In this document: piece by piece, positions 43,384-55,700 of the stretch
How the letters are laid out: every line of letters begins with the position of its first letter
Numbering within the stretch: the stretch's first letter is position 1
Assembly: GCA_047495785.1 (NCBI GenBank)
Contig: JBLDXI010000007.1
Span: 1,302,001-1,366,000, forward strand
Direction: 5' to 3'
Source of the DNA: Lepidodermella squamata
Lineage: Eukaryota; Gastrotricha
DNA: 64,000 bases
Position numbers and translations under genes: made by a program
Notes under the pieces: model-generated
Seen by the model: only the letters and a program-made list of their open reading frames with translations
Databases searched by the model: none
Told to the model about the DNA's origin: nothing

Positions 43384-44956
43384 GTGCTTTTCACAGAATG
43401 GGATATTCAGGGATAATAAAAATATCAACCCTTCGGAATGATTCTCCGAAACGCAACACATAGAAAAAGAAATGCGGTTTGTGGTTGATAATTGTTCTCC
43501 TCGGCGCGCGAAAATCAGGCTTCAGTTCATAGGCTGCAAAACGGCCTATGAACCCAGCAAACCATGCATTTTTACACTCTACGCAGTGCAAGGCTCATCA
43601 AACCCATCGCTGGAATGAATAATATATTGTCATGATCCCCCAAGTAGACGCATTTGGCCGTAGCTGAAAACTGATGGCATGTGAAACGTGAAATTAACTG
43701 TCCGGTATCCCAAGTCGTGAACATATTACATATCACTTGAATTACGCAAGCCCAGGTGGTGATAGCCATAAAAGCCGGCCATCCATTTCACTCCTTGACT
43801 CATTGTTATGCTGTTGATGTACAATTGTTCGGCTTCACTTTCAATTGTTAACAGGTGAGCATTGGTTTGCTGACAAATAGCCTTAGCTTCGGCGTGAAAT
43901 CTTGGCAGTTTTTATATTACGTAGCAACTTCCCCCAAATAATATTATTATTATTAATAAATTTGGCAAGTCTGACGTATACGTTTCGTCTCGGCCAAGAG
44001 ACTCATCAGAGACCTTGATTAAGAAAGTTAACTGGCCACGCAATCTAGCATGGATTCCCATTAACTATTCGAAACCTTCTAAGTAAATCAAATTTGAACT
44101 CCATTGCGTGAAACTCGAACAACTTTTTACGGTGGATGATTTAAACGCGCAAGAGCCAACATTATCTATTATATAATTGTAGTTTTTCGTATCGATGGAA
44201 TAAATTTGAACTTGTTACCATGATTAAACAATTTTAAAATATGTGAAAAACAAACATGGAGGCACAGAATATTAAGTTATGCGTGAAACTCTTCAATCTA
44301 ACTTCCCATTAGATGATTGTGGCTTATTGCGGCTGCATTGAGCCATGCGCCAACATTTCAGTCTTAATTCTGAGTGAAAAATCCCCTCATGGGCGATATT
44401 GCCCATCGACGTTTCCTGGCCACAGTTAGCCACAGTTGGCCACAGTGGCCAACTTTGCGGTTTTGAGTTATAGGTAATTAAGAGTGACAGCAGCAACCGC
44501 GTATCGCGGAACCGAAATTACATATCGCAATATCGCTCTAATCCGTTTCTTTCGCTTTAAAGTTAAAATTACCCCTCCAAAATATTGCCCGAATGTCCTG
44601 GGATGCTCTTGTCGAGAGAGATTCGATGAGAGCCGTTCAATCACTCTGCTATCATGGCTTGGTACCAAGGCGAAAAATGCAAGAAGAAAGTCTACCCGGC
44701 GGCTGGGAAAAAAAATGGGATAAGGCACATAGCTACTAACATAAAAATAACCAGTTTAGCGTCGATCCCGATTGACTTGTTATACTCATTCTGCGTTTTC
44801 CAGTCTGGTTAGATGGCAAAAGATGTTGGTTAGATGGATAAAGATATCAAAACTTATTTAGATGAAAAAAGACGAGAAAACCCCGTTAGATGAAAAAAGA
44901 TTTTGGTTAGATGAAAAAAGATTGACCCTTCTTTGTTCTATTCTTTTATTTTCATT
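43384..44956. other. intergenic, short word repeats only
   Basis: 44415-44455 reiterates GGCCACAGTTAGCCACAGTT. 44815-44925 reiterates TTAGATGAAAAAAGA. No gene recognised. Confidence 0.5.
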
Positions 44957-45892
44957 TTTTATTTTCTTTATTGGAGAAAGTTACATCTTTTAAATATTTA
45001 GGTAGCATCATCACATCAGACGGTAAAATGGACGAAGAAATCAAAGCTCGCCTAGCGAAAGCTGGCAGCTGTTTTGGTGTACTGAACAAGTTAATGTGCA
45101 ACAGAAAACATATAAGCCTAGCAAACAAATTGAAAGTTTTAAAGTGCGTGGTAATTCCTACCGTCACCTACGCCTGTGAAACCTGGAACATAACTACTAA
45201 ACAAGAACAAAGGTTAAATGTCACTTTCATGCGCTGGCTTAGAACCATTATGGGATTTTTCAGAACAGATCATATTCCTAACATCGATATTAGGTTGATC
45301 TGTGACGTTTCGGAATTAAGTAAAATAATTGAAAAGCATCGTTTGAAATATTTCGGTCACATAGTTCGCCAAGATGAGTATGACACTGAAAGTCTCACGA
45401 ATGCTATGTATTATTGGAAAGCGGTCGACCCGAGTTGGTGCTTGCCTCGCGGTAAACCGCCAACCCGCTGGGCCGATAGCTTGAAAAGGAGTCTTTTTAA
45501 AGTCGGCTTGTTTGAAATTTATGTGAAACATATTAGAAATTCAAATGAACCAGTTAAACGCGGTAGACCTCGTAAGTCAACCCTGTTAATGCGACGCACT
45601 GAAATTCACAAAATTGCGGATGTAGAATTAGCGGAAATAACTGCCAGGGATCGGGATGAATGGCAATTAGTGTGCAATAGCATCGAAAATTATGAATTTT
45701 TGGGCAAAAGCAGGTTGTTCGCGACCGATCTGTCGGCCACAGACGCCGATCGCCTGCCGTCAACCGTCCCCTAAACCCTCACGGGTAAGGCTTTCTCCTT
45801 TTTTTCTATTCAATTACCATCACAATGCCTGAAAGGAGGACGTAAAATAAAACATATTCATTTGGTCATTTGGTCATTTTATTTTCTTTATT
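44957..45892 (+). mobile_element. 5'-truncated LINE insertion with candidate 16-bp target duplication
   Basis: The body 44973..45876 is flanked by TTTTATTTTCTTTATT at 44957-44972 and 45877-45892. The 3' end carries a short tandem tail (ATTTGGTC twice) as in CR1/L2/RTE-type elements. The flank is low-complexity, so the duplication could be coincidental. Confidence 0.6.
44974..45774 (+). pseudogene. reverse transcriptase C-terminal part of a LINE
   Basis: An open frame of about 266 codons begins inside the element and reads FKYLGSIITSDGKMDEEI, a hallmark of the region just after the RT core of many animal non-LTR elements (YLG...G...EI..RI..A). It is followed by YACETWNIT and RWLRTIMGFF, then a basic stretch. 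The RT catalytic block and endonuclease are missing because of 5' truncation, although the remaining frame is intact, which implies a young insertion. Confidence 0.75.
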
Positions 45893-46269
45893 TTCATTTT
45901 TCTATTCATTTTTCATTTTTTTCTAACCATCAAACTTTCTGTCCGCTACAGCACCCGTTTGATCAGCTGCAATGTTTTTCTCGCGTAGATGAGTCTGTCC
46001 ACGGGCTAGGCAGTGAAGTTATCAATTGCTATTATTCATATTAATGATAAATGTTAGCGAATAAGAATTTCAGCGATGCGAGCAGGGAAAATATTCTAGC
46101 GTCAAGTTCACATCTCGCAGGTTCAGCTGCCGTGTTTCGCGCCCGTTTGCCGCTAGCTTCGAAAATGTACGCCAACGCAAGCCTATAAATGTGCCTGTAG
46201 AAGCCTGTAGAAATTATTTTTTGGACTTTTAAGGTAAATTCAAGTTGATATTTGATATCACCTAAAGTC
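45893..46269. other. upstream region of PAN-like gene 1, part of an inverted duplication
   Basis: Contains CAGCACCCGTTTGATCAGCTGCAATG-type sequence (about 45951-45976) also found inverted at about 51030-51060 and 51210-51240, and a TATAAAT at 46184-46190. Confidence 0.55.
46184..46190 (+). promoter_or_regulatory. TATA box of PAN-like gene 1
   Basis: TATAAAT inside GCAAGCCTATAAATG; the same context occurs inverted at 50961-50967 for gene 2. Confidence 0.5.
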
Positions 46270-46607
46270 ATGTTCATGAAAGTGGCACTCATCTTCACTC
46301 TACTTGTCGCTGTTGCATGCGCCCAGCGTAAGGACTTATTTCTCGTTTAGTAGTAGTATGCATCATACGCGTTTTTCTCTCAACAGAATTCAAACGCACG
46401 ACTAAAGAATGTCTAAATTCAAGGCCATCAAATCTAATCGAGTTAAAATCTGGATTTGGTGAATCCGCTTGCAGCACACGTTGCCGTTTTCTAAGCGAAT
46501 GCAGAGCCTTTAAATACAGAACTTTATCGCGCTCCTGCTATCTTTTGACTTCTTGCTCTGAATCTGGCACGGCTAACCCGTTAGATGGGGTCTACGTCAA
46601 AGTTTAA
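46270..46607 (+). CDS. small secreted Cys-rich (PAN/apple-like) peptide, copy 1
   Basis: Exons 46270..46327 and 46387..46607 join in phase (C|AA) into 92 residues. Exon 1 encodes the signal peptide MFMKVALIFTLLVAVACAQ. The mature part has six cysteines with spacing like PAN modules: TKECLN, SACSTRCRFLSECRAFKYRT, SCYLLTSCSE. The motif C-x3-C-x4-C-x-A-x-x-Y followed by C-x-L is the usual PAN core. It is too short for most open-frame callers because of the intron. The paralogue is at 50533..50864 on the other strand. Function unknown, secreted. Confidence 0.65.
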
Positions 46608-47690
46608 CTCCGAGCGAAGTCTGCCAGTGGATATACAAAGGAGAGCAATGTGGAGAGATGAGATGAGATGAGATGAGATATGCGCATTGCAGGCTTGACC
46701 AACTACAAAATAAAATAAAGCTTTTTAAACTCTAGTTTTTTTGAATACTCACCCTTAAAAATAAACGATACGGGAATTAAGCGATTAATTGCTTCATTGC
46801 CGGATCGTGTAGCGTATTTGGATTTATGCGCACCTACTTGCTCAGCTAATAGACTATCTCGAATAATACTCTGTCTACTGTAATGCTGATTATAGCAAAC
46901 AAAAAGCGACAAACACCTGTCTAGAATTTTATCTTATGAAATCATGCCGCAAGTTGTAATTGTGGCTGAAAAAGGCTTCAAGAAAGGCAAACATTCGATT
47001 CATCGATAATTGACCAACTTCGATGTGTAAATAGGCCTGATAATACAACATAACCGTCGTGTGTGCGGCAAAAAATCTCCAAGAGAATTAAAAGAGATAA
47101 ATCGAAAAAGCAAGGGCTTTATTTAAGGATTTTCAGTCAAAGCTGTTATCGAGGCCATAATTAGGGGCAACTGAAAAGGGGCGGGCCATTTCGACCGGCG
47201 ACGCATCATTATCGCGCTAGTTTCACTTTTTTTGCTGATAGGACTTTTTGGTGGATTTTTTATTTATTGCTCCTGTTTGTCCAAGGTTGTTGTTCGAGTC
47301 ATCACCATTTTTTTCGTGATTGAAAATTGTTCTTTCATATCACTTTTGATGCCTTGCGCCATGAAGATAGCACTTTCCTGTTTGGAAAAATGAACACGAC
47401 AAAATCAACCAAAATGGAGATCAACCAATATGTTCCATGGCGAATTTTGAGGTTTTCAGATGATTGACCTCAATTTCGATAGTTTTCTTGCCCCACAGCC
47501 AACGTATTCGTATTGAAATTAAAAAATTTAATTAAATTTAATTCTTAATTAAAATTAAACACGGTCACAGCTAATCACCAAGCCTGTTTTTTGTCTCAAA
47601 TTTTAAATTTTTACCATAGTACCTATACCAAATGCTGTGATAGAGCTTTAATAACTAAATGTCGACTCGAACACTGTTGCAACAACTTGT
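46608..47690. other. intergenic, nothing besides the duplication arm
   Basis: A GAGAT microsatellite at 46656-46679. AT-rich sequence without genes up to the H3 3' end. Confidence 0.5.
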
Positions 47691-47706
47691 GGCCCTGAAA
47701 AGGGCC
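47691..47706 (-). terminator. histone H3 3' stem-loop
   Basis: GGCCCTTTTCAGGGCC on the minus strand, a perfect 6-bp stem with a 4-base loop, 56 nt after the stop. It is followed by CAAGTTGTTGCAACAGTGTT, matching the same region after H4 and possibly acting as the histone downstream element. Confidence 0.85.
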
Positions 47707-47761
47707 GGTCGGTACGCCTAAATGATGACGGTTCAGGCGATTTATTCAGAGCGCAAGGCAA

Positions 47762-48193
<432 letters not shown>

Positions 48194-48234
48194 TTACGAA
48201 TTAAAACCGACAATTTCGCCTCGTTTTCACAGGG

Positions 48235-48242
48235 TATTTAAA
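48235..48242 (-). promoter_or_regulatory. TATA-like element of H3
   Basis: TTTAAATA, about 63-70 bp upstream of the H3 ATG, within the shared divergent promoter. Confidence 0.5.
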
Positions 48243-48318
48243 TCGCAGGGTGCACACGTGGCATAATTGAACGCGTGCTGCTACGCAAATATGGCGCCAA
48301 TTTTGGCGGGAAAGTTGC

Positions 48319-48325
48319 CTTTAAA
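48319..48325 (+). promoter_or_regulatory. TATA-like element of H4
   Basis: TTTAAAA about 86 bp upstream of the H4 ATG, in the shared divergent promoter. Confidence 0.4.
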
Positions 48326-48347
48326 ACAACGAGATTGCGTCTCGTAA

Positions 48348-48722
<375 letters not shown>

Positions 48723-48779
48723 GAGCTGTGTTATCGATGGGACGCCTTAACACCGGTGTCGCCAAACAGCCAACTAACC

Positions 48780-48795
48780 GGCCCTTTTCAGGGCC
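48780..48795 (+). terminator. histone H4 3' stem-loop
   Basis: GGCCCTTTTCAGGGCC, identical to the H3 one, followed by CAAGTTATTGCAACAGTGTT. Confidence 0.85.
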
Positions 48796-48989
48796 ACAAG
48801 TTATTGCAACAGTGTTCATATTCGAAGAGGCACGCCAAAATAACCTGATTGAAATTCTTCGCCCCTAAAATTGAAAGAATTTTAAGAGGATATTTTTTGA
48901 TATTTCCAAGCTTTTTGAGAAATGAGATCGACAGAGATAAGTAATGAATAAAAAGGCGAATACCTATATTCGATCCAGGTAGCACTTCA

Positions 48990-49870
48990 CTCTCATAAAA
49001 GTCCCTTTATAGCCCTATACAAAAAGAATAAAGACGCGGGAAGAACTTTGTCACTTTCTTTTGGGATAAAGGGACAAAATAACCGCGAGCAGTGATAAAA
49101 GCTGCTAAAATGTCCCTTTGTCATCGTGTAATTGTCCCTTACTTGGAACGTGACAAAGTTCTTCCCGCGTACCCATTCTTCCCTACGCAATGGAGGAGAA
49201 CAAAGACAACTATAATGTTAAATGTATCTTTGTGTCATCGTTATATTGATTGATAAAACGCAAAGGTCCCGTTATTTCGATGATTATGAGTGACGTTTAT
49301 AGTTCATCCGTCGGTTCATTCATTATTTTTATTCATTATGTTGAATTATCGATCTTCTGAATTCAGAAGTAATTCTCAACTTCAACGCTCAGGTTCTAAT
49401 ACAATCCATTACGAGGGGTGTCAAGATAGGTGTCAAAGAAGAGGTAGGAGTAAAGGTAGATAAAGGTGGTAATGGGTAGCAGATGGAGTCCAAGGTTCAA
49501 GTTGAAGTTCGACGCGAGTTGGATTTTCACCAAAAATTATTCTTTGACCCCATTCCTGAGTAATCAGCGTGTATTCCGGCCAACTTATTTGCATATGCAC
49601 AAAATTTATCAGCCTTTATGACAAAGTGACATTTTTAGTTTTACCTAAAAAATATGTCAGTTTTTGAGCATTGAAAATGTCCCTTTATCAATTGGCAAAT
49701 TTTTTCTCTGAATCGGGTTTTGTTTTGCATTTAAACTGTCCCTTTAGTCTACTAAGGGACAGTTGAGACCGATAAAGGGACAAGTGGCACGGTTTCAAAA
49801 TGTACACGTTCATTTACCCATTAAAGGACATTTATGAAAATATAAAGTGACATTTGCGTTTAGAAAGGGA
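48990..49870. repeat. foldback-like repeat built from GTCCCTTT words
   Basis: A perfect 21-bp inverted repeat pairs 49034-49054 (starting ACGCGGGAAGAACTTTG) with 49150-49170 (ending CTTCCCGCGT). The word GTCCCTTTA or its complement TAAAGGGAC occurs at least ten times between 48999 and 49830. No ORF with a pattern. Confidence 0.55.
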
Positions 49871-50532
49871 CCGAAAAGTGGGGTGCGGGACTTTTTTGAG
49901 AGTGTTGAAACAATGAACACAGTGTTATTTTTGGAAATTCTAATCATTTTTGAAATGGGGAAAAATAAAAAAAAACGTCGCAAAAAATGAAATCGATAAG
50001 CGAACAAAACATGACAACTGACAATAAGACGGCGAAATTGTGTGTAACCAGGTAACTCGGATAAAACTCTATATTTCGAAGCTTCGAGCGCGCCTGGGCG
50101 AATCTTTCTGATTTTCGGATTTTCGCACGTTGCGCGCGTGCTGTCAACAACGATTCTGGATTCAATCCAACTTGTCGGAATATTCGGAATAATCCGATAA
50201 GTTTTTTACATTACAAAAATCGAAATTGCTATTCCTACACGCGCACGACATCTCTAGGCTCCCAGGTTTTGATCTAATTTTAAACGGATATCAGATATGA
50301 ATAATTTGATCGTCTTCTATATGATTGAGGCTAATAAACCATCCGGGAATGAAGCAATCAATCGCCTAATTCCAGTATCGTTTATTTTGAAGGGTTGCAA
50401 TTTAACAAAAAATAGAGTTTACACTTTAAACCACTTAATTTTATTTTTTAGTATGTCAAGCCTGCAATGCATATCATCTCATCTCTCCGCATGGCTCTCT
50501 TTTGCATGTCCCCTGACAAACGTCGCTCAGAT
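49871..50532. other. intergenic, nothing beyond the duplication arm
   Basis: The right part (from about 50320) mirrors 46690-46870. Confidence 0.5.
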
Positions 50533-50864
50533 TTAAACTTTGATGTAGTTCACTTCTGTCGAGTAAGCCGGCTCAGCTTGAGAGCAAGACGATAGCAAAA
50601 AGCAGGTGTGTACTGGAACGCTGTATTTCACGGCTCTGCAGGACTTCATAGAGGCGCAACGTTGGGTGCAAGCCTGTTCAGTGTATCCAAACTGCATCTC
50701 GATAAAATTTGACATAGTAATACATCCTCTAGTCGACTTTTTGAATTCTGTTGACACAAAAGCACGTATGATAAATACAACTACTTGACGAGTAAAAGTT
50801 TCTTACGTTGGGCGCATTCAACAGCTACGAGTAGAGTGATGATGAGTGCTACTTTCGTGAACAT
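50533..50864 (-). CDS. small secreted Cys-rich (PAN/apple-like) peptide, copy 2
   Basis: Exons 50864..50807 and 50747..50533 join in phase (C|AA) into 90 residues. The signal peptide MFTKVALIITLLVAVECAQ is nearly identical to copy 1, and the intron lies at the same position. The mature part TRGCITM, ACTQRCASMKSCRAVKYS, TCFLLSSCSQ keeps all six cysteines, while the rest has diverged much more than the signal peptide, as is common for secreted defence or interaction peptides. It lies in the right arm of the inverted duplication. Confidence 0.65.
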
Positions 50865-50960
50865 GACTGTGGTTTGATAAGATCAAATGTGATATCAAAA
50901 ATCAACTTGAATTTAGCTTGAAAAAGTGCACAGAATAATTTCCATAGGCTTGAGGCGAAC

Positions 50961-50967
50961 ATTTATA
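50961..50967 (-). promoter_or_regulatory. TATA box of PAN-like gene 2
   Basis: TATAAAT on the minus strand in the same context as at 46184-46190. Confidence 0.5.
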
Positions 50968-51250
50968 GGCTTGCGTTGGCGTACATTTTCGAAGCTAACG
51001 TCGTAGCCAAGTTCATCTACGCGGAAAAAACAATGCAGCTGATAAAACGAGTTCTGTAGCCGGCCGAAAGTTCGATATGCGTTCAAAGAAATAAGCAATA
51101 AAATGATAGAAAAAGAAATAATTCTTTTTCGTTAACGTATATTATTAATGCGGATGAAAGCTATTGAATAATTGTTTTCCTGACGTCTACACTCATCTAC
51201 ACGGGAAAAACAATGCAGCTGATAAAACGGGTGCTGTAGCTGACGGAAAT

Positions 51251-51399
51251 TTTGACATGTGATCGGTTCATGTTATCGGAGTAAAAATAATGGCAATGTA
51301 GTCAACAGGGGCGTAGCTAGGACATTTTTTTGGGTAGTTGTCGTGGATGGGAGAGAGAAATCAAGGAATCCTTAACGGTGTTGACGGCTGAAATCGAGT
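51251..51399. other. intergenic, nothing recognised
   Basis: Short unique stretch between the duplication arm and the next MITE. Confidence 0.4.
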
Positions 51400-51823
51400 T
51401 ACCGTATTTCATCAAATAATAGCCATGGCTACCATTTTTCCGAAACTCCGAAAATGGTCCAAAAAAAGAGGCAATTATTCGAGGGGGCTATTATTCGAGG
51501 GGGGCTACTATTTATTGGCAATTGGCAAATTTCATCATCGCAAGTCGTTTGCGCTGTTGAATTATCTGTTGTCTGACCCACGCTGCTAATTAATCCTCGA
51601 CATCCACAAATAACGGCTTACGTCCACCATCTTTAATCTGCTTAGCTGTATAAGGCGACGCTAGTATGACAGTTTTTTCCCTCCTCCAGCGCGCCACCTG
51701 CTTCGGACAAGGCATGGCGTGGCTATTATTCGAGGGGGGCTATTATTAATTTTTAAATGCTCAAAATAGCCGAAAATTTCGGGCTATTATTCGAGGGAGG
51801 CTATTAATCGATGAAATACGGTA
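51400..51823. mobile_element. MITE with perfect 14-bp inverted ends
   Basis: The left end TACCGTATTTCATC and the right end GATGAAATACGGTA are exact complements, 424 bp apart. The interior reiterates GGCTATTATTCGAGGGGG four or more times near both ends. Elements with TACCGTATTT ends and reiterated CGAATAATAGCC words are known to me from many invertebrate genomes. Confidence 0.75.
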
Positions 51824-52745
51824 ATGCCCGAAACACAAGTTTAGGATCCCCCATGGTTGGTTATTTTCCAGAGAAAAACCCATTTTCCACTCGAAATCTG
51901 GGTAAAATGCCTAAACACTCTCACCCATGGTGTCTAATTGAATTAATTTTGTTGGAATAAAAAAAATCAACCTTAACAAAGCGTGTGAGAGAAGAAAGCA
52001 AACACAAGGCGAGTTCTATTATTACCACAATTTACGCTATAATATAATTATTGGGTATTTCAGTTAGTCAGTTTCTATTTTATCGTTTGGCTAATTTTTA
52101 ATTTTTGCTGAAATACTTTTTTGCGCTAAATACCGTAGTCCAGTACAGCTTTGAACAGGTAAACGTTTGAACATTTCACGCAAATCAGCTTTTCTCTGAA
52201 ACCATAGGGATCTACCGCTTGGGAATTTTACTGAATATAGGTATCGTCGTGATCGATCATTTTGCTAAGTTTCATCGCCATTGTTCCCTTAAAAATTCAA
52301 AATTCAAAAATTCAAAATTCAAAATTCCATTTGAATGATTTCTCGGAAATGTGATCTTGCCTCTTGGTAGTTTTTATTTGGCGAAGCGATGAATCAGCAG
52401 CAGATAATTAGCTGTACCAAATAATAACGTATCCGGTGATGGACGTCTGCCTGTTATACTTTCTTATATGGTGTCATTCATAAACCACGCAGACAGTCAT
52501 GCGTATCGAATCTTGCGACAAATAGCACTGTTATCGCTGGCAAATTAGCTCGCGATGAGTGGACTGCGATATTTTAAGGTGGTTTCCACGCGTAAGCACG
52601 ACACTCATAGTTAATAGTTAATACTGATTAGTTTTCCACGGACTTGGATAATATTTATTTTCTACTGTGAACAATATTTCAATCAGCTCTTGAATAATAA
52701 TTGAATCATATAGCAGTATGAGTATAGCAGCTCAAATTGTAAGCA
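51824..52745. other. intergenic, nothing recognised
   Basis: An AAAATTC short tandem repeat at about 52292-52326. No gene. Confidence 0.5.
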
Positions 52746-55700
52746 CTATGTAGTTCTTGTAACTATATTTTGTGTACTTGTTGAATGCGACTGTACAACA
52801 GCTCTGCAGGTTGGACAACTGTCCTTCTCTCTCAGCCAGCGGTTGATGCAGTCCATATGGTAAACTAGAAAAACATCGAAATAAGGATGAGGTGGAGAAA
52901 TTCGAATTTACCATGCCCACAAATCAATCGTCTCGAACTGCAACCGAGTTTCACGACGTCCAAGTAGCAAATCACGCACTGAGACTTCTCATCATTTATA
53001 TTTTCTTTATCCACTTTAAGGAAGAAACAAAACATGAAAAAGTGTTCAGCAAAATGAAACCAACACTTACTATTTCCTCCAGTATGCAAGAGTTCCTTCG
53101 AAGCAGTGTATAACTTCTCAGCCAGTAAAAAGAAGTACCTCTCAGATTTATCGGATCGGGTAAAAATTTCAGCTTCGGTTTGAACAGCAAACTTGCGCAA
53201 AGCCTCCAGGTCACTGTAGCCGCCGCTTTTCACTCTTAATTCTTCTGTAAATTTATCAATAGCAGCCTGCCTAGCTTCAATGCCGAACTCTTTCTGCCAG
53301 GTTGACGCATTAGCTTGAATGGGAATGACGGTGCCAGAATGAACTCCAGGGATATTATCACTCGTTGTTTTTCGCAAAACTTTCGAGTCGAAAACAGGCT
53401 TCGACAAAAGACTCAGCATCCGAACCTCCTTACACACCGGACACTCCTCGTCCCTGCATTTCTGCCAATGTAAAATTATTTGCCGCGTTGACAAGCAGCT
53501 TTTGTCTAAAATCGATTCAGGTAATATTCGAAATTAGATACAAAACTTGAACTTACAGGTGCAAGACTTATCATCCTTGCAGCCTCTCAGGTGGTTTATC
53601 ACATCTTTCATTCGTTGACAATAAGCGACTTTACAGTCCGGAAAAGTCGGGTTAATTGCAGCGCCAGCAACACTTGTTGCTATCAACCTTGCAATAGCAT
53701 CTCGTTTTTCACACTTATGAGCATGCAAAATCAGGATCAACTGATTTTGAATCCCGATCCTTTTCTCCTCGCTTAGTCCTTGATTCCTGTTATTCTGAAA
53801 CCGCAGAAGATTGTTGAAGATTGCGCTTCTTCAGACGAAATTGAAGGCTTACCGGCGTAACGGTTGAGCTAGAAGAGACTGCTAATATTTGCTTTGGCAG
53901 AGAAGAGATCGTTGAGCTTTCAAAAGAATCGCTTTTCTTGTCACAACCTTCAAAATCGCAAATTAAATTAATTAAAAAGAATGGTTTCATGACTTACCAT
54001 TCATTTCGTTTCTTGAGCATTCAGCGGAGCATTCCAAGGCTTCTTTTACTTGATCGACTAAAATGTCGGTAGAAAGAATATGATGAGCTGACGGCCTCAA
54101 TGCAGGGTCATCATTGAGCATAGATTGGATTTGATTGCGAAGATCTGAACTGTAAATCTCAGGTATGGACCTATTCTTCCATCTGAATCATAAGAAATAT
54201 AGCATTCGTTTCAAAAATATAGATCGGGTACATGTGCTCATGCAATATTTTTTGATACAGGACTCGTAAATCGTTTATATCTGAACTCGCCGTACTCGAT
54301 TTACTCATCTCCACTCGTCTTCGACTCGTTCCGATTCGTAAATCTCGGCCGGCTCCGTTCAGATATAGACTCTTTACTCGTGCTATATAAGACAAATATG
54401 AATGTTATAGAGCATGATTCATTTTATATCTGCGAACCTTGCTATCGCCATTTCGTAAGTTTCGCCCAATTCTACTGTGAAAGCTGGGGATTTTAAGCTA
54501 GCCAATTCGAATAACGTTACTCCCAGAGACCATATGTCGGATTTTCCTGAGAAGCTCTGATTTCTAAATAGCTCCGGGGCGACGTAAACTGCTTCTTCTT
54601 TTTCGAGATTCGGAAGTGACTCCAAGCTATAGCAACATGACAAAATTAGTTACATTATTCAAGCGAAGTTTGATTCCTAACCATTTCCGTTTTGTCAGCC
54701 CAAAGTCGCCGAGTTTCAAAGTGCCATTACCAGTGATAAAAATATTCTGCAAAACATGCACGAGTTATAGCAGGGCGTACGTAAAATGATAAGATCAATT
54801 CATACCGAGGGTCGTATATCCCTGTGAACGATTCCAAGATCATGAAGAAATCTAATTGCTATCAAAAGCTGAGCCGCCCATCTCCTAATTGTATTTTCTG
54901 AGATGAGTTCTTTCGATTGAGCCAAAAAAGACGAAAGATCCGAGCCTGTGCGAAATTATAAGAGTTTATAACTGCTAGTCAGGTCACTCATCAAAAAGCG
55001 ATGTTGAAGATTTATCAGCAACTTCAGTGTCAACGTGCTCCAAATCTCAGGAATGTCTTGCTAAACGTCGTTCGGACTCGGTCAGACCCGAAAAAGATGA
55101 CACAGGACACATGTGTGATAACAATCTTTGCCCCAGAAAATAGATTCATCGCTAATCCCATTATGTTACGTTCACAAACTGCTTCGGAGATGCGTCCGAA
55201 GTTTTAGCCTCCGAAGTTGCGTAATCGCTGACCGAAGTTTTAGATTTTCGTTCACAAACGCGCGCACTTCGGACTGCGCGCCCGAAGTGAGAACAATGGG
55301 CGGCGCGCACGCACTGAACAAAGGACAAGCACAAACTTCGGTTCGGAGAGGCCCACAACTGCTCTCCGAAGCGCCTCCGAACCAAAGTTTGTGCGTGTCC
55401 GAAGTTACTACGTACGAACGCGCGCGCGGCCACTTGACCGCGCGAGGTAGGGCGACGACATAAATTAACTGTTCCTGTGGCATCTTTAATTCGTATTATT
55501 GACTATAATTGACGAAAATGACGTAGATTTCAAGTATATGAAACGCGCGCAGTAAAATCCTTGTTTTCACAAAAAAATGTCAATATTATAGAAATTATCG
55601 GGTGCCCTTAAAAATAGCTTATAGTGCGCGTTGAAAAAAATTCAATTTAATTTTTGATTTATTCTGAAAAATGGTGAATTTCGCGTCGAAATTTAGCTTT

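Larger units (their letters stand above)
45940..46870 (+). repeat. left arm of an inverted duplication around the histone pair
   Basis: Gene 1, its promoter and the downstream block 46690-46860 (including TAAACGATACGGGAATTAAG) recur in inverse order and orientation at 50320-51250. Confidence 0.65.
50320..51250 (-). repeat. right arm of the inverted duplication around the histone pair
   Basis: Mirror of 45940-46870. The outer word AAAACAATGCAGCTGATAAA occurs twice here (about 51028 and 51208). Confidence 0.65.

Noticed and set aside
55161-55483. overlapping ORFs in the repeat element
   Set aside because: Made of TCCGAAGTT reiterations in several frames; no transposase motif.
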